From Sulfurovum sp. (GTDB lineage Bacteria > Campylobacterota > Campylobacteria > Campylobacterales > Sulfurovaceae), in assembly GCA_003978395.1 (NCBI GenBank), contig QNZV01000006.1:1-6445 (forward strand): a stretch of 6,445 bases of DNA, given 5' to 3'. Below the pieces are notes generated by a model that was given only the letters and a program-made list of their open reading frames with translations, did not search any database and was not told the DNA's origin. A program made the translations under genes and the position numbers. Positions 5,353-6,445 of the stretch are shown one piece after another (position 1 is the stretch's first letter; each line of letters starts with the position of its first letter).

Positions 5353-6445
5353 AACAGCTATTCAAAATAACAGGCTTTACCCCCTATGTATTTATCATTT
5401 TTTTAAATGCCATGACTGATTTAGGACATAAAATTATCCTACAAAATACCATTTTAAAAGCCTATGATGGTTCAGAACTCATTGTGTTAACAGCTATTAT
5501 AAATGCGTTAATACTTTTACCCTTTATTCTACTTTTTTCTCCATCAGGTTTTTTGAGTGACAAATACCCCAAAGTGCAAATCATCCGAGTAGCCAGTCTG
5601 TTTGCCGTTGTGATTACAACATTGATTCTCTTCTCCTACATTATGGGGTGGTTTTGGTTGGCATTCTTTTTAACTTTTTTGTTGGCTGGTCAATCGGCTA
5701 TTTATAGTCCTGCCAAATATGGACTCATCAAAGAGATGGTGTCAAAAGGGCAACTTACATCGGCAAACTCTGTGGTTCAGTCGGTAACCATTGTGGCGAT
5801 ATTGGCTGGGGGAATTGTCTATTCAATCTTCTTTGAGCAACTTCTACCCAATGGTGTAACAAATCCTTCAGAGATTTTACAAGCCGTTTATCCTCTAGGA
5901 TTTGCTCTTATTTTGGCTTCTGTTGTTGAGTTCCTGTTTGCCTTAAAACTTAAAAAAAGTGTTAAGGGGCAAAAGAGTATGAGTTTCCATTTTAAAAAAT
6001 ATGTTAATTTTACTTACTTAAAAGGAAATATGAAACTCCTTCATAAGTCTCCTACTGTATGGCTCTCAATCATAGGTTTGGCTATTTTTTGGGGAATTTC
6101 TCAGTTGGTCATGGCAATTTTTGGAGCTTATGTCAAAGAGAGTTTAGGCATTGACAATACCATTATTATTAACGGACTTTTAGCCCTTTCTGGTTTGGGT
6201 ATGGTGGTGGGTTCACTCTTGGTTTCCAACTTTTCTAAGCATTTTATAGAAGTAGGGCTTATCCCTTTTGGAGCTATTGGTATTTCACTCTCATTATTTC
6301 TTCTACCCACGTTAGAGTCACTCTATACCATAGGATTTGTATTTTTTCTTTATGGTACTTTTGCAGGGCTTTTTATTGTTCCTTTAAATACCATTATCCA
6401 ACTCTTAACCCCAAAACGAATGATGGGAAAAGTTTTAGCAGGTAA
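5349..6445 (+). CDS. LplT-like MFS lysophospholipid transporter (or N-terminal part of an Aas-type fusion), 3' end outside window
   Basis: The reading frame from ATG 5349 is open for 365 codons to the window edge. The protein is a polytopic inner-membrane MFS member with about ten hydrophobic segments visible (for example about 43-65, 79-99, 101-118, 141-161, 182-200, 235-260, 271-293, 302-320, 325-347). GFLSDKYPKVQIIR (67-80) is MFS motif A between the second and third helices. AGQSAIYSPAKYGLIKE (113-129), followed by LTSANSVVQSVTIVAILAG, matches the YSPAKYG...L..AN signature of LplT, the lysophospholipid flippase paired with the acyltransferase Aas. In many bacteria this domain is fused ahead of acyltransferase and acyl-ACP synthetase domains in a protein of about 1,100 residues. 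The window ends too early to tell a stand-alone LplT from a fusion. GGAG (5337-5340) lies eight bases before the start, which overlaps the regulator stop as ATGA, so coupled translation is expected. Confidence 0.85.
   Translation, partial: MKQLFKITGFTPYVFIIFLNAMTDLGHKIILQNTILKAYDGSELIVLTAIINALILLPFILLFSPSGFLSDKYPKVQIIRVASLFAVVITTLILFSYIMGWFWLAFFLTFLLAGQSAIYSPAKYGLIKEMVSKGQLTSANSVVQSVTIVAILAGGIVYSIFFEQLLPNGVTNPSEILQAVYPLGFALILASVVEFLFALKLKKSVKGQKSMSFHFKKYVNFTYLKGNMKLLHKSPTVWLSIIGLAIFWGISQLVMAIFGAYVKESLGIDNTIIINGLLALSGLGMVVGSLLVSNFSKHFIEVGLIPFGAIGISLSLFLLPTLESLYTIGFVFFLYGTFAGLFIVPLNTIIQLLTPKRMMGKVLAG

Noticed and set aside
6128..6310. 60-codon open frame on the minus strand
   Set aside because: It is antisense to the LplT-like gene, whose frame is continuous and membrane-protein-like throughout.

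Overview
The window is AT-rich DNA with short intergenic gaps. The genes look like those of a Campylobacterota (epsilonproteobacterial) genome: a minC-minD-minE cluster, a 188-residue dCTP deaminase beside a SurA-like periplasmic chaperone, and a MerR-type regulator overlapping an LplT-like membrane protein. I cannot fix the genus from the sequence alone.

Layout from left to right. (1) Positions 1-785, minus strand, hold the 5' two-thirds or so of a gene for a phytase-like beta-propeller lipoprotein; its 3' end lies outside the window. (2) Positions 786-915 are a divergent intergenic region. (3) Positions 916-2584, plus strand, hold a compact division-site operon, minC-minD-minE. Its genes overlap by 10 and 4 bases, with a GTG start for minC and a TTG start for minD. 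(4) Positions 2585-2628 are a 44-base convergent gap without a clear hairpin terminator. (5) Positions 2629-4549, minus strand, hold a three-gene operon transcribed as SurA-like chaperone, then dcd, then a BON-LysM protein (Kbp/YgaU type). (6) Positions 4550-4689 are a divergent promoter region with a textbook TTGACA-17-TATAAT promoter facing right. (7) Positions 4690-6445, plus strand, hold a MerR-family regulator with a possible second, degenerate HTH unit. It overlaps by 4 bases an LplT-type MFS membrane protein that runs off the right edge.

How they work together. MinC, MinD and MinE form the oscillating system that confines FtsZ rings to mid-cell. The minus-strand operon mixes envelope protein folding, dUTP/dTTP supply and a small stress-type LysM protein, and its members have no obvious single pathway. 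The MerR-LplT pair looks like a self-contained module for lysophospholipid transport or repair under a dedicated regulator. This pair is the most interesting functional hypothesis here. Most of the window is ordinary housekeeping sequence; I see no mobile element, CRISPR array, tRNA or rRNA.
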